Shown: one piece after another, positions 27,515-36,878 of the stretch
Layout of the letters: each line of letters begins with the position of its first letter
How positions within the stretch are numbered: position 1 is the first letter of the stretch
Origin: Gemmatimonadales bacterium
GTDB lineage: Bacteria > Gemmatimonadota > Gemmatimonadetes > Gemmatimonadales > GWC2-71-9
NCBI GenBank assembly: GCA_020633775.1
Contig: JACKDA010000008.1
Coordinates: 15,420-79,419, forward strand
Length of the DNA stretch: 64,000 nucleotides
Direction of reading: 5' to 3'
Program-made: the position numbers and the translations under genes
Notes under the pieces: generated by a model
The model's input: only the letters and a program-made list of their open reading frames with translations
Told to the model about the DNA's origin: nothing
Database searches by the model: none

Positions 27515-28887
27515 CACACCACCCGGATCCGGTAGGTCAGCGTCGCCTCGCCGCCGGCGGGGACCCGCACCGGGAACACCGTGCGGCTCGACGAGCGGCG
27601 CACCGCCGGCACCGAGCTCGAGATCACGTTCCACTCGCCGCCGCGATCCTCGCGCACCTCGACCGTGACCGCACTGTCCTTCGCGTTCTTCAGGGTGACG
27701 CTGTAGCCGACGGTGGCGACGACCCGCGTCGGGCCGGTGGCGCGCGTCGTGGCGTACTCGGTCTGGGTCCGGCGCGCGCTCACGTCGAACGCCGTGCCGG
27801 TCTGCACCTCGACCTGCTCGCCGGGGGCGGTGTGGCCGATGCTCCCCTGCCCGACGAGCTGCACCCGACCACCGGCGTCGGTGTCGAAGACGCTCACCGC
27901 GCCAGCCGGGAGCGGCAGGTCGCCGAACGGCGTCTTGAGCTCGTGCGGCAACCGGTAGCTCACCATCACCGGCACCTCGACCTCGTCGGTCTCCTGCCCG
28001 ATGCCGCCGTAGAACGGCAGCGAGCCGGGCACCGTGAGCCGCAGCTCGGGCACCACCGCGGCCGGCGCGAACAGCGGCACCACGGTCTGGGTGCCCGGCG
28101 TGAAGGAGATCGCACCGGGCAGGGTGTAGAGCTTCACCTCGCCGACGTTCCCGAATTCGGCCGCCGTCGCGCCGGTGGTGACCGATGCGTCCTCGAACCC
28201 GCGGCCGGCACGGGCCATCATCATGGGACTCGGCGCCGCCCGCCCGATATCCCCCGCCAGCAACTGCACGTTCGCGTTCTGGAGGTCGAGCGTTCCCGCG
28301 TTGACCTGCGCGGTGCCCTCGATCCGGCCCGAGGCGCCAAGGTACACGCGGTAGCCCGCCGCCCACGAGCCGCCCGGGGCGCGGTACATCACCGGCAGCA
28401 CGTCGCGCGCGCGCTCGCCGACGAGGGTCACGTCGGCGATCGGCGCGAGCGGGACCAGCGATGCATCCCACATCAGGCGGCCCGGTCGCGCGAAGACCAC
28501 CCCCTGCCACCGGGTCGCGCCGGCATCGACGATCTCCCAGCGCTCGGGATCGACGGCGAGGAGTCGGGCGCGCACCACGCCGCCGGCATCGCCCTGCGGG
28601 AAGGTGAACACCTGGCCGATGTTGCGACGCAGCAGCGCGTCCTCGGTGGTGGCGCCGTCGTAGCGCACCGCCGCGACCTGCACGGTGCGGTCGAGCACCG
28701 CGAACGACGCGGGGTCGAAGATCCCGAGCACCAGCGGCTGGGTCGACGTCCCCGCGGGGAGCCGCACCGGCAGCGTGCGGCGCACGAGCGCCTGTCCGGA
28801 GCTGAAGAGGGTCACCGAGGGGGCCGCCTGCTGGGCGGCGAGCGGCGCGGCGAGCAACAGGGCGGCGAGCGACAGGTATCGGGTCAT
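27511..28887 (-). CDS. Secreted DUF4139-like protein
   Basis: The 458-residue protein begins with a signal peptide (MTRYLSLAALLLAAPLAAQQ). SVTLFSSGQALVRRTLPVRLPAG and a beta-rich body follow. The C-terminus (VGYSVTLKNAKDSAVTVEVREDRGGEWNVISSS, then GGEATLTYRIRV; both split) is typical of the DUF4139 mucoidy-inhibitor-like fold. It is probably periplasmic or surface-exposed. The start is at the ATG heading the signal peptide, overlapping the zinc-ribbon gene stop by four bases. Function unknown. Confidence 0.82.
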   Translation of the reverse strand: MTRYLSLAALLLAAPLAAQQAAPSVTLFSSGQALVRRTLPVRLPAGTSTQPLVLGIFDPASFAVLDRTVQVAAVRYDGATTEDALLRRNIGQVFTFPQGDAGGVVRARLLAVDPERWEIVDAGATRWQGVVFARPGRLMWDASLVPLAPIADVTLVGERARDVLPVMYRAPGGSWAAGYRVYLGASGRIEGTAQVNAGTLDLQNANVQLLAGDIGRAAPSPMMMARAGRGFEDASVTTGATAAEFGNVGEVKLYTLPGAISFTPGTQTVVPLFAPAAVVPELRLTVPGSLPFYGGIGQETDEVEVPVMVSYRLPHELKTPFGDLPLPAGAVSVFDTDAGGRVQLVGQGSIGHTAPGEQVEVQTGTAFDVSARRTQTEYATTRATGPTRVVATVGYSVTLKNAKDSAVTVEVREDRGGEWNVISSSVPAVRRSSSRTVFPVRVPAGGEATLTYRIRVVW

Positions 28888-29174
28888 GGCAGCAGCTCCA
28901 TGGCGAGTCGGCCCACGATGACGCGGACCAGCAGGTACGTGGCGGGAACGGCGATGATGCCGGTCCACTGTGCCGTGGGAGACGCCGGCGGCCGGCTCAG
29001 CACCCACGCGCCGGTGGCGGCGGTCGCCACCAGCGCCGCCCGCCGGGCGATCACCGCGACGCGACGGGCCCGCTGGCGCTGGCAGTCACGGCAGCGCTCG
29101 CCGAAGTCGATCCCCTCGACGAAGCGCTCGCACGCGACGCACGGGACCTCACGCCACCCGGGCGGCGACGGCAC
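28884..29174 (-). CDS. Small zinc-ribbon membrane protein
   Basis: The frame encodes CVACERFVEGIDFGERCRDC (two CxxC knuckles) followed by two hydrophobic helices (VAVIARRAALVATAATG, WTGIIAVPATYLLVRVIVG). The start is uncertain. GTG at 29174 is the last start before the zinc ribbon and overlaps the isocitrate dehydrogenase 3' end by 26 bases. Its stop overlaps the next gene by ATGA. No function is known; it could be a small redox or assembly factor. Confidence 0.65.
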   Translation of the reverse strand: MPSPPGWREVPCVACERFVEGIDFGERCRDCQRQRARRVAVIARRAALVATAATGAWVLSRPPASPTAQWTGIIAVPATYLLVRVIVGRLAMELLP

Positions 29175-30162
29175 GGCCGAATTCCTCGGTGGTCGCGGTC
29201 CCACCCAGGTCACGGGTGCGTACCTTGTCGGCCACGATCGTGGCGACGATCGCGCGACGGATCCGGTCGCCAACGGCGTCCTCGCCGACGTGATCGCACA
29301 TCATCGCGGCTGCGAGGATGAGCGCCGACGGATTGGCGATCCCCTGCCCCGCGATGTCGGGCGCCGACCCGTGCACCGCCTCGAAGATCGCCGCATGCCG
29401 GCCGATGTTCCCGCCCGGGGCGAGCCCCAGGCCGCCCACCAGGCCGCTGATCTGGTCGGAGAGGATGTCGCCGAAGAGGTTGGTCGTCACGAGGACGTCG
29501 AACCGCTCGGGATACATGACGAGCTGCATCGCACAGTTGTCGACGATCAGGTCGTTGCACTCCACCCGGCCGGCGTACTCCGCCGCCACCTCGCGGCCGA
29601 CCTCCAGGAAGAGCCCGGAGGTGTTCTTCAGGATGTTCGCCTTGTGCACCAGCGTGACCTTCCGCCGACCGTGGGTCAGCGCGTACTCGAACGCGTAGCG
29701 CACCACCCGCTCGGCGCCGGTGCGCGTCACCACCGCCACCGACTCGGCGCGACCGTGCGGATCGCCGTTCACCTCGACCCACTGTTCCTGGCCGATGTAG
29801 AGCCCCTCGAGGTTCTCGCGCACCATCACGATGTCGACGCCGTCGAAGCGCCCGCCCGGGACGATCGTCTTCGCGGGCCGCACGTTGGCGAACAGCTCGA
29901 ACTCCTTCCGCAGCGCGACGTTGATCGAGCGGAACCCGCCCCCCACCGGGGTGGTGAGCGGCCCCTTGAGGGCGAGCCGGGTGCGGCGGATGCTCTCGAG
30001 GGTGGCCTCGGGGAGCGGATCGCCCGCGGCGTCGACGGCCGCCATGCCGCCGAGCTGGCGGTCCCAGTTCCACTCGAGTCCCGTCGCCTCGAGCACGCGC
30101 AGGGTGGCGTCGGTGATTTCCGGGCCGATCCCGTCGCCGGGGATGAGGGTCACGTCAGGCAT
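29149..30162 (-). CDS. NAD-dependent isocitrate dehydrogenase
   Basis: The 337-residue beta-decarboxylating dehydrogenase has LIPGDGIGPEIT and LKGPLTTPVGGGFRSINVALRK (split). In that stretch the Ser-Ile-Asn and 'ALRKEFELFANVRP' pattern fit the NAD-IDH group over isopropylmalate dehydrogenase. It also has VRENLEGLYIGQEQ, KANILKNTSGLFLE and the metal/NAD region TTNLFGDILSDQISGLVGG with HGSAPDIAGQG. It oxidatively decarboxylates isocitrate to 2-oxoglutarate in the TCA cycle. Homoisocitrate dehydrogenase is an alternative. It heads the overlapping minus-strand chain. Confidence 0.88.
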   Translation of the reverse strand: MPDVTLIPGDGIGPEITDATLRVLEATGLEWNWDRQLGGMAAVDAAGDPLPEATLESIRRTRLALKGPLTTPVGGGFRSINVALRKEFELFANVRPAKTIVPGGRFDGVDIVMVRENLEGLYIGQEQWVEVNGDPHGRAESVAVVTRTGAERVVRYAFEYALTHGRRKVTLVHKANILKNTSGLFLEVGREVAAEYAGRVECNDLIVDNCAMQLVMYPERFDVLVTTNLFGDILSDQISGLVGGLGLAPGGNIGRHAAIFEAVHGSAPDIAGQGIANPSALILAAAMMCDHVGEDAVGDRIRRAIVATIVADKVRTRDLGGTATTEEFGRAVAARVA

Positions 30163-30172
30163 GGCAGGTCTG

Positions 30173-30805
30173 TCAGTCGAAGTCGGGAAGGACGCGCGCG
30201 ATGCTGGCGGCGAAGGCCGCGGCGGGGGTGGCGCCGGTCGCGGTCGGATGGCTGCGCCAGACCACCGCCCCGTTGCGGGTGTCGACGAGGACGAGCACCA
30301 CGTCGGCCCGCACCCCGCCCCCGACCGGGTCCGGCTCGAACCGCACCGCGGCCGGCGCCATCACGACGCGGGCATTGGTCACGGCCGCCAGGGCCCGCAG
30401 GTAGGCCCGGAGCGGGTCGGGGGTCCGTTCCAGCCGCTCGGCCCGGAGGATGGAGTGGCCCATCCGGTCGGGATCCGTCACCAGGTTCGGGGCGCGGGCC
30501 GCGACCCGCCGCAGTTCCGGCGGGAGGACCCATTCCACCTCGGGGCCCCGGGCCATGAGGGCATCGCCGAGCAGCGAGTCCGCCCAGGTCAACCGCGCGG
30601 CACGATCGACCGGGAGCCCTTCGTCCACCGGGGCATCGGCGATCAGGTAGGTGACCGGCAGCACCGGGATCTTCTGCCCGGCCAGCGGGGCCACCGAGAG
30701 GGCGGGCGCCGGGGCTGGACGCGGGGTCTCGGCCGCCGGGTCACCGCCCGACGAGGCGCACGCGACCGAGGCGAGGAGGGCGAACAGGATGCGATGACTG
30801 GGCAC
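30173..30805 (-). CDS. Lipoprotein, hypothetical
   Basis: The GTG start opens MPSHRILFALLASVACASSGGD, a lipoprotein signal with a lipobox ending at Cys16. The remaining 194 residues include VTNARVVMAPAAVRF and RADVVLVLVDTRNGAVVWRS, which resemble the C-terminal part of outer-membrane or Tol/GNA1162-type lipoproteins. A TAGCTT hexamer (30817-30812) ends six bases before the start and no Shine-Dalgarno is present, suggesting a leaderless message. It lies ten bases upstream of the isocitrate dehydrogenase gene. Confidence 0.75.
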   Translation of the reverse strand: MPSHRILFALLASVACASSGGDPAAETPRPAPAPALSVAPLAGQKIPVLPVTYLIADAPVDEGLPVDRAARLTWADSLLGDALMARGPEVEWVLPPELRRVAARAPNLVTDPDRMGHSILRAERLERTPDPLRAYLRALAAVTNARVVMAPAAVRFEPDPVGGGVRADVVLVLVDTRNGAVVWRSHPTATGATPAAAFAASIARVLPDFD

Positions 30806-30814
30806 GCCCGGAAG

Positions 30815-31681
30815 CTATTCGAGCGAGAGGCCCCCGTCCACGACGATCGTCTGGCCGGTGATGTGCCGCGCGTCGGCCGAGCAGAGGAATCGGACCACGT
30901 GCGCGATGTCCTCGGGTTCGGCGAGCCGGCCCAGCGCGGAGCGCTTGTGGGCCCGGTCGATCACGTCGCGCGGCAGGGCGTCGAGTCGCTCGGTGTGCAC
31001 GAACCCCGGCGCCACCGCATTCACGTTGACGTTGCTCGCACCGAGCTCGACGGCGGCCGCGCGCGTCAGTGCCTCGAGTGCGGCCTTGCTCGCGGCGTAG
31101 TTCGCGACGCCGAACCCGGGGCGCGCCGCCTGGTGCGCGGAGATGTTGACGACCTTGCCCCAGTGCTGCCGACGAAAGTGCGGCGCGCACGTCGCGGTGC
31201 AGTGCCAGGCGCCGGTCACGTTGGTGTCGAGCACCGCCTGCCACTGGGCCGCGGTGAGGCGCCAGAGCGCCCCGTCGTGCGCGATCCCGGCGTTGTTGAC
31301 CAGCATGTGCACCGTGCCCCACCGCTCGACCACCTCGGCGATGAACGCCTCGACCTGCGCACGGTCCCGCACGTCGCAGCGACGCGAGAGCACCTCCGCG
31401 CCGCCATGCGACAGGGCGGCCTCGGTCAGCAGCGCGAACGATTCGACATCGCGACCCGGCATCGGCACCCAGCAGAACGCCACCTTGCAGCCGTGGCGTC
31501 CGAACTCGTGGACGATCCCGCGCCCGAGGCCGGTGGCGCCGCCGGTGACCACGACGACCTTCCCCGTGAGCCCCTCGTCGAGGGCCTCCGGGCGAGGTGC
31601 GGTCAGGGTGGACGGTCCGGCCGAAGACGACGAGGGAGCGGCCGCCCAGGGATCCGGGCGCCCGGGCGGCGGCGGAGTCAT
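30815..31681 (-). CDS. Short-chain dehydrogenase/reductase
   Basis: The 288-residue Rossmann enzyme has the NAD(P) motif VVVVTGGATGLGRGI after a 45-residue Pro/Ser-rich leader. It has MLVNNAGIAHDG, the catalytic VNISAH...YAASKAALEAL (Ser, Tyr, Lys), and the terminal HITGQTIVVDGGLSLE. It resembles 3-oxoacyl-ACP reductase/FabG-like SDRs; the substrate is unknown. TAGCTT at 31693-31688 ends six bases before the ATG and TTGCCG lies 17 bases further upstream. This supports the long-leader start as a leaderless message. Confidence 0.9.
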   Translation of the reverse strand: MTPPPPGRPDPWAAAPSSSSAGPSTLTAPRPEALDEGLTGKVVVVTGGATGLGRGIVHEFGRHGCKVAFCWVPMPGRDVESFALLTEAALSHGGAEVLSRRCDVRDRAQVEAFIAEVVERWGTVHMLVNNAGIAHDGALWRLTAAQWQAVLDTNVTGAWHCTATCAPHFRRQHWGKVVNISAHQAARPGFGVANYAASKAALEALTRAAAVELGASNVNVNAVAPGFVHTERLDALPRDVIDRAHKRSALGRLAEPEDIAHVVRFLCSADARHITGQTIVVDGGLSLE

Positions 31682-31848
31682 CCCTCGAAGCTACGGGCCG
31701 CGGATGGGGGCGGCAAGCGCGACACTGCCCCGCCCGCCGCGATTCGCCCCGGCATCCCGTGACCCGCCCCGTCGCCACCCGCCATGCGTCCCCGCTCGCC
31801 CACCCTCCGGCATCGCCGACGACCCCTCGCCCCCTCGTGGAGCTGCCG

Positions 31849-33267
31849 ATGCCCCGCCCCATCTCCCTCCTCGCGCTGACCCTCGCCCTCGCGGCGCCCC
31901 TGCCCGCCCAGGACGGCTCGCCCACCGCGGTGCTCGATCGCGGCATCGCCCGGATGGGAGGCGACAGCCTGCTGCGCACCGTCCACGCACTGCGACTCGA
32001 TGTCCTCACCCAGTGGCTCCGCACCGAGTTCGGCGAGGCGCCGTTCCAGGACGCGCCGAGTCTCGAGCGCAACGTCGAGCTCCGTGACTATGCGAGCGGT
32101 GCGTGGCGCAACAGTCGCTACTTCAGCCTGGACGCCACCGCGCCCGGGCTGGTCGTCGTGGTCGACGACACGATTGCGACGATGGGCCGGGTCATGCAGC
32201 GCGACGACCCGACCCTCACCTGGGGACCGCTCAACATCGCCTACGTCGATGAGCGACGCGAACTGTTCGCGTTCGCGCCCGAACGACTGCTGCTCACGCT
32301 GCGCGACGACCCGACGCGGCGGGCGCTGCCCGACACGATCCTCGACGGCGTGCGACATGTCCGCCTCGCCGCCGTGGTGGATGGCTGGCGGAGCGTGACG
32401 TTCCTCTCGCGACAGACCGGCTTGCCGACCCTGGTGCGCTTCCGTGCCGACGAGGTCAACGACTTCGGCCTCGCCCCCTGGGGCGAGCACGAGGTCGAAT
32501 TCTGGTACACCGGGTGGCGGCCGGTGGCGCCGGGGGTGCTGCTGCCGCGCCAGCGCGACGTGCGACGCGTGGGACGGCCCTACAAGCGGATGACCGTCCT
32601 CTCCGCCGCGGTGAACCCGCCACTCGGCGCCGACTCCTTCGCGGTCGCGGATTCGGTCCGGGCCGCCTACCTCGCGACCGCGCGGGCCCCGATGTGGGAC
32701 GTCCCGCTCGAGGGCGGCGCACGACTGGTGGACGGCGACTTCGCGGTCATGCCGGGGTTCACCGGGAGCGCGGGGGCGGTGCGGGTTGGTGGCGAGTGGG
32801 TCGTGTTCGAGACCGGCCAGGCAGCGGGGGCGATGGCGGCGGTGGCGGCCTGGCTGGGGCAGCAGGATGCGGCCACGCCGATCGGCGCCGGGTTCGCCAC
32901 AAGTGTCCGCACCGGCAACGGCGGCGCGCCCTGGTTCGGCACGGCGCATCGCCCGGTGTATGCCGGGCCGGCCGCGGCACGCCTGCTCGACCATGTGCCC
33001 GGCGCGGCCGCGGCGGTGACGCCGATCAGAGAGGCGCGCTGGCTCCGGATCGGCAACGACTCGGTCTGGGTCGAGCCGGTGAGCGGCCCCGATCTCGACG
33101 GCGCGCTCGCCGTGTACGTGCCGACGCTGGAGTGGCTCTGGTCGCCGTTCAGCGCGAGTCCCTTCCATGGCCCGGAGCAACAGGCACTCGTCGCCCGGCT
33201 CGCGGAGCGCGGGTTCGCCGTCCGCCGGACCGGTGGCCCGGGGGCGCTGCTGACACCGGCGCGCTGA
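31849..33267 (+). CDS. Secreted hypothetical protein
   Basis: The ATG at 31849 has a GGAG about ten bases upstream and starts a clear signal peptide (MPRPISLLALTLALAAPLPAQ). The 472-residue product has an N-terminal region (AVLDRGIARMGGDSLLRTVHALRLD) like the start of outer-membrane lipoprotein-sorting or LolA-type modules in this kind of genome. A beta-rich middle with repeated FGLAPWGEHEVEFWY patterns follows. The C-terminal third is compositionally similar to degenerate metallo-beta-lactamase-fold proteins, but no HxHxDH motif is present. Function unknown. Confidence 0.75.
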   Translation: MPRPISLLALTLALAAPLPAQDGSPTAVLDRGIARMGGDSLLRTVHALRLDVLTQWLRTEFGEAPFQDAPSLERNVELRDYASGAWRNSRYFSLDATAPGLVVVVDDTIATMGRVMQRDDPTLTWGPLNIAYVDERRELFAFAPERLLLTLRDDPTRRALPDTILDGVRHVRLAAVVDGWRSVTFLSRQTGLPTLVRFRADEVNDFGLAPWGEHEVEFWYTGWRPVAPGVLLPRQRDVRRVGRPYKRMTVLSAAVNPPLGADSFAVADSVRAAYLATARAPMWDVPLEGGARLVDGDFAVMPGFTGSAGAVRVGGEWVVFETGQAAGAMAAVAAWLGQQDAATPIGAGFATSVRTGNGGAPWFGTAHRPVYAGPAAARLLDHVPGAAAAVTPIREARWLRIGNDSVWVEPVSGPDLDGALAVYVPTLEWLWSPFSASPFHGPEQQALVARLAERGFAVRRTGGPGALLTPAR

Positions 33268-33328
33268 CGGCCTGCGGTGCCCGGCGGCCTCGCTGTCCGC
33301 CGGGTCCCGTTCGCAGTAGCTTCTCGAC

Positions 33329-35359
33329 ATGCATCGCCTCGCGTGGATCCTCGTCGGCCTGCTCGGGGCCGCGGGCTGGGGTGCGATCGCCCTGCACCGG
33401 GGCGAGACGATCAACGCCGCCTGGCTCGTCCTCGCGGCGGTCGGCACCTACCTCGTCGCGTATCGCCTCTACGCCCGCTTCATCGCCAGCCGCGTCCTCG
33501 CGCTCGATGATGGCCGACCCACACCGGCCCATCGGCTCGCCAACGGCCGCGACTTCGTCGCCACCACCAAGTGGGTCCTCTTCGGCCACCACTTCGCCGC
33601 GATCGCCGGCGCCGGCCCGCTGGTCGGCCCCGTGCTCGCGGCGCAGTTCGGCTACCTCCCCGGCACGCTCTGGATCGTCATCGGCGTGATCCTCGGCGGC
33701 GCGGTGCAGGATTTCGTGATCCTGGCCGGCTCGATGCGTCGCGACGGCAAGTCCCTGGGCCAGATGGCGCGCGACGAGATCGGGCCCGTCACCGGCATCC
33801 TCGCCATGATCGCGATCCTCGCGATCATGGTCATCCTCCTCGCCGTGCTGGCGCTGGTGGTGGTCCGCGCGCTGGAGGACTCGCCGTGGGGCGTGTTCAC
33901 CATCGCCTGCACCATCCCGATCGCGCTGGTGATGGGCTTCTGGATGAAGGTCTGGCGGCCGGGCCGCACCGGCGAGGCGACCGCCTTCGGCGTGGCGCTG
34001 CTGCTCGTCGCGCTCGTGGCCGGCCGTCACGTCGCGGAGTCGGCGACCTGGGGTCCGCTCTTCACGCTCGACGGCGAGACGATCGCCTGGGCGATCATCG
34101 GCTACGGCTTCGTCGCCTCGGTGATCCCGGTCTGGATGCTGCTCTGCCCGCGCGACTACCTGAGCACCTTCCTCAAGATCGGCACCATCGGCGCCCTCGC
34201 CGCCGGCATCCTGCTCACCCTGCCGACGATCCACCTCCCGGCGCTGACGCCGTTCATCGACGGCACCGGCCCGGTCTTCGCCGGCGCGCTCTTCCCGTTC
34301 TGCTTCATCACCATCGCCTGCGGTGCGATCTCGGGATTCCACGCCCTCGTCGCCTCGGGCACGACGCCCAAGATGCTCGACCGCGAGACCGACGCGCGGC
34401 TGATCGGCTACGGCGGCATGCTGATGGAATCCTTCGTGGCGATGATGGCGCTCATCGCCGCCGCGGCGCTCGATCCCGGCGTGTACTTCGCGATGAACGC
34501 GCCGCTCCCCGCGCTGGGCGGCAGCATCGAGACGGCGATCACCACCATCCGCGGCTGGGGCTTCACCCTGGAGCCCGGGCAGATGGAGGCGCTCGCCGCG
34601 AGCGTGGGCGAGTCGACCCTGCTCGCGCGCACCGGCGGGGCCCCCTCGCTGGCCGTCGGCATGGCCCAGATCTTCAGCGGTGTCTTCGGCGGCGGACTCA
34701 CCGCGCTCTGGTACCACTTCGCGATCATGTTCGAGGCGCTGTTCATCCTCACCACCGTCGACACCGGCACCCGCGTCGGCCGCTTCATGTTCCAGGAACT
34801 CGCCGGGCAGGTGGTGAAGCCGATGGGCCGCACGTCGTGGTACCCGGCCACCGTCGTCGCGTCGGCGGCGATCGTCGCGGGATGGGGCTGGTTCCTGCTG
34901 CAGGGCGTCCGCGACCCGATGGGCGGCATCAACGCACTCTGGCCGTTGTTCGGGATCAGCAACCAGCTGCTCGCCGCGGTCGCGCTGTCGGTGGGGACCA
35001 CGCTGATCATCCGCCGGGGCGCGCGGCGCCACGCGTGGATCACCCTGCTGCCGCTCGCATGGCTCCTCGTCATCACCACGACCGCGAGCTGGCAGAAGGT
35101 CTGGCACACCGACCCGCGGATCGGCTTCCTCAGCCGGGCCGCGCAGCTCCGCGACACCCTCGGCACCGCCGGCCTCGACGTCGCCACGACCGAACGGCTG
35201 ATCCGCAACGCCCAGGTGAACGCCACCCTCACGGCGCTCTTCCTGCTGGTGACCTGGGCGGTGGTGCTGGCGAGTGCGCGGAGCTGGACGAGAAGCGAGA
35301 CGCGAGACGCGCGAAGCGAGGACGCGCTCGTTGCCGTCGGACGTCAGGCCACCGCATGA
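33329..35359 (+). CDS. cstA: Carbon starvation protein A family transporter
   Basis: The 676-residue polytopic permease imports pyruvate or peptides in the CstA/BtsT family. Hallmarks include RDFVATTKWVLFGHHFAAIAGAGPLVGPVLAAQ (split), GGAVQDFVILAGSMRRDG, GTTPKMLDRETDARLIGYGGMLMES (split) and WPLFGISNQLLAA. About 16 helices are visible. The C-terminal residues RSETRDARSEDA are encoded by a GCGAGAAGCGAGACGCGAG repeat, so the gene end seems to have read into a dispersed repeat. TAGCTT at 33317-33322 ends six bases before the ATG. ybdD overlaps the stop. Confidence 0.96.
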   Translation: MHRLAWILVGLLGAAGWGAIALHRGETINAAWLVLAAVGTYLVAYRLYARFIASRVLALDDGRPTPAHRLANGRDFVATTKWVLFGHHFAAIAGAGPLVGPVLAAQFGYLPGTLWIVIGVILGGAVQDFVILAGSMRRDGKSLGQMARDEIGPVTGILAMIAILAIMVILLAVLALVVVRALEDSPWGVFTIACTIPIALVMGFWMKVWRPGRTGEATAFGVALLLVALVAGRHVAESATWGPLFTLDGETIAWAIIGYGFVASVIPVWMLLCPRDYLSTFLKIGTIGALAAGILLTLPTIHLPALTPFIDGTGPVFAGALFPFCFITIACGAISGFHALVASGTTPKMLDRETDARLIGYGGMLMESFVAMMALIAAAALDPGVYFAMNAPLPALGGSIETAITTIRGWGFTLEPGQMEALAASVGESTLLARTGGAPSLAVGMAQIFSGVFGGGLTALWYHFAIMFEALFILTTVDTGTRVGRFMFQELAGQVVKPMGRTSWYPATVVASAAIVAGWGWFLLQGVRDPMGGINALWPLFGISNQLLAAVALSVGTTLIIRRGARRHAWITLLPLAWLLVITTTASWQKVWHTDPRIGFLSRAAQLRDTLGTAGLDVATTERLIRNAQVNATLTALFLLVTWAVVLASARSWTRSETRDARSEDALVAVGRQATA

Positions 35360-35538
35360 GGCGCCTCCTCGCACGCCTCGCCACGCTGCTCCGGCGCCTC
35401 AGCGGCATGCCGGACTACGCCGCCTACCTGGCCCACTGCCGCACCGCCCACCCGGACCGGCCGGTGCTCGACGAGCGGGCGTTCTTCGAGGAGTACCTGG
35501 CCCGCCGTTACGAGGGTGGCCCCACCCGCTGCTGCTGA
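35356..35538 (+). CDS. ybdD: YbdD/YjiX family small protein
   Basis: This 60-residue protein overlaps the cstA stop by ATGA, the classic arrangement. It has SGMPDYAAYLAHCRTAHPDRPVL, the family core with YxxYxxHxRxxHPxxP, then FFEEYLARRYEGG and a terminal Arg-Cys-Cys. Family members are encoded with CstA/BtsT transporters and support their activity. It is easily missed because of its length. Confidence 0.92.
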   Translation: MRRLLARLATLLRRLSGMPDYAAYLAHCRTAHPDRPVLDERAFFEEYLARRYEGGPTRCC

Positions 35539-35600
35539 GGGTTGCAACCCCCGGCGCCCTGCAAGCGTCCATCTGGCATCCCCGCACCCAGAGAGCCGTG

Positions 35601-36869
35601 ATGCCCGCGCCGCACCACCCACGTCGTGTCCTCGCCCTGCTGCTCCTCGCCACCGCCTGCGGCGGGGGAGGCGATGCCGCCCCCGATCGCGTCTCGGTCC
35701 AGGTCGATACCCTCGGTGACACCATCGTGGTGCGCACACTCGCGGGCAGCGCGTGGGGCGATACCGGCCGCCTGGTCCCCGAGCTGACGATCGGGGTCGC
35801 CGACGGTCCCGAGGAGTACCTCCTCGGCCGGATCCGCTCCCTCGCGGTCAGCCCGCAGGGCGAGATCTACCTGATGGACGCGCAGGTGCCGGCGCTCCGG
35901 AAGTACGCCGCCGACGGCAGCTACCTGAGGACGCTCGGTCGCGAGGGAAGCGGCCCCGGCGAGTACCGGCAGCCCGACGGCGGCCTCGCGGTCCTCTCCG
36001 ACGGACGCGTGGTGCTGCGCGACCCCGGCAACGCCCGGTTCGCGATCTATGCGGCCGACGGCAGCTATCTCGAGCAGTGGCCGGTCACCGCGGGGTTCAA
36101 CACCGGCCGCAAGCTGTACCGCTCCGACCAGGACCATGTGTACACGATGGTCCTCCTCGAGACCGATCTCCCGCCGTGGCAATGGACCTACGGGATGTCG
36201 CATTACGCCCCCGACGGCACCATCCTCGACACGCTGGTGGTGCCGAAGCTCGGCTACGAACCGCCGACGGTGCGCGGGCAGCGCGACGGCAACTCCAGCA
36301 CGCAGTACGTCCCGTTCACGCCGACCGCACCGTGGGCGTTCTCGCCGCTCGGGTACGCCGTGAGCGGGATCGGTGATCGCTACCGCTTCACCCTCTTCCG
36401 CCCCGAGGGACCGCTGGTGATCGAGAAGGCGGCGGATCCCGTCGCCGTCCTCCCGGAGGAAGGCGCCGAACGACGGGCGCAGGTGACGTGGGACATGGAG
36501 CAGAACTTCCCGGGGTGGCGCTGGAACGGCGACCCGGTGCCGGACACCAAGCCGGCATTCACCGACCTGATGCCGGCCGAGGATGGTCGGATCTGGGTGC
36601 GGGTCTCGACCCGCGGGGAGCGGGTCGATGAGGTCGCGAGCGCATTGCCGCCACGCGAGGGCAGCACGCCGCGCCCGGAGTCACACTTCCTCGAGCCGGT
36701 GGCCTTCGATGTGTTCGAACCCGATGGCCGGTACCTCGGCCACGTGGTGGCGCCGGAGGGGTTCCAGACCGGGCCGACCCCGGTCATCCGCGGCGATACC
36801 GTCTGGGCCGTGACGATCGATCCCGAGCTCGGGATTCCGCAGGTCGTGCGCTACCGCATCGCACGGTAG
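35601..36869 (+). CDS. Six-bladed beta-propeller lipoprotein
   Basis: The 422-residue protein starts with a lipoprotein signal (VLALLLLATACGGGG; Cys near 21). NHL/six-bladed propeller repeats follow: IRSLAVSPQGEIYLMDAQVPALRKYAADG, GREGSGPGEYRQPDGG, VVLRDPGNARFAIYAADGSYLEQW (each split). The GxGPGEF/GPGEY signature recurs in the propellers at 52.2 and 56.5 kb. It is probably an outer-membrane-anchored binding protein of unknown ligand. It is a single gene after ybdD. Confidence 0.88.
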   Translation: MPAPHHPRRVLALLLLATACGGGGDAAPDRVSVQVDTLGDTIVVRTLAGSAWGDTGRLVPELTIGVADGPEEYLLGRIRSLAVSPQGEIYLMDAQVPALRKYAADGSYLRTLGREGSGPGEYRQPDGGLAVLSDGRVVLRDPGNARFAIYAADGSYLEQWPVTAGFNTGRKLYRSDQDHVYTMVLLETDLPPWQWTYGMSHYAPDGTILDTLVVPKLGYEPPTVRGQRDGNSSTQYVPFTPTAPWAFSPLGYAVSGIGDRYRFTLFRPEGPLVIEKAADPVAVLPEEGAERRAQVTWDMEQNFPGWRWNGDPVPDTKPAFTDLMPAEDGRIWVRVSTRGERVDEVASALPPREGSTPRPESHFLEPVAFDVFEPDGRYLGHVVAPEGFQTGPTPVIRGDTVWAVTIDPELGIPQVVRYRIAR

Positions 36870-36878
36870 CCGCCCCGG

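Noticed and set aside
27505..30558. Open frame of about 1000 codons on the plus strand
   Set aside because: Antisense shadow over five recognised minus-strand genes; composition is low-complexity and lacks any motif.
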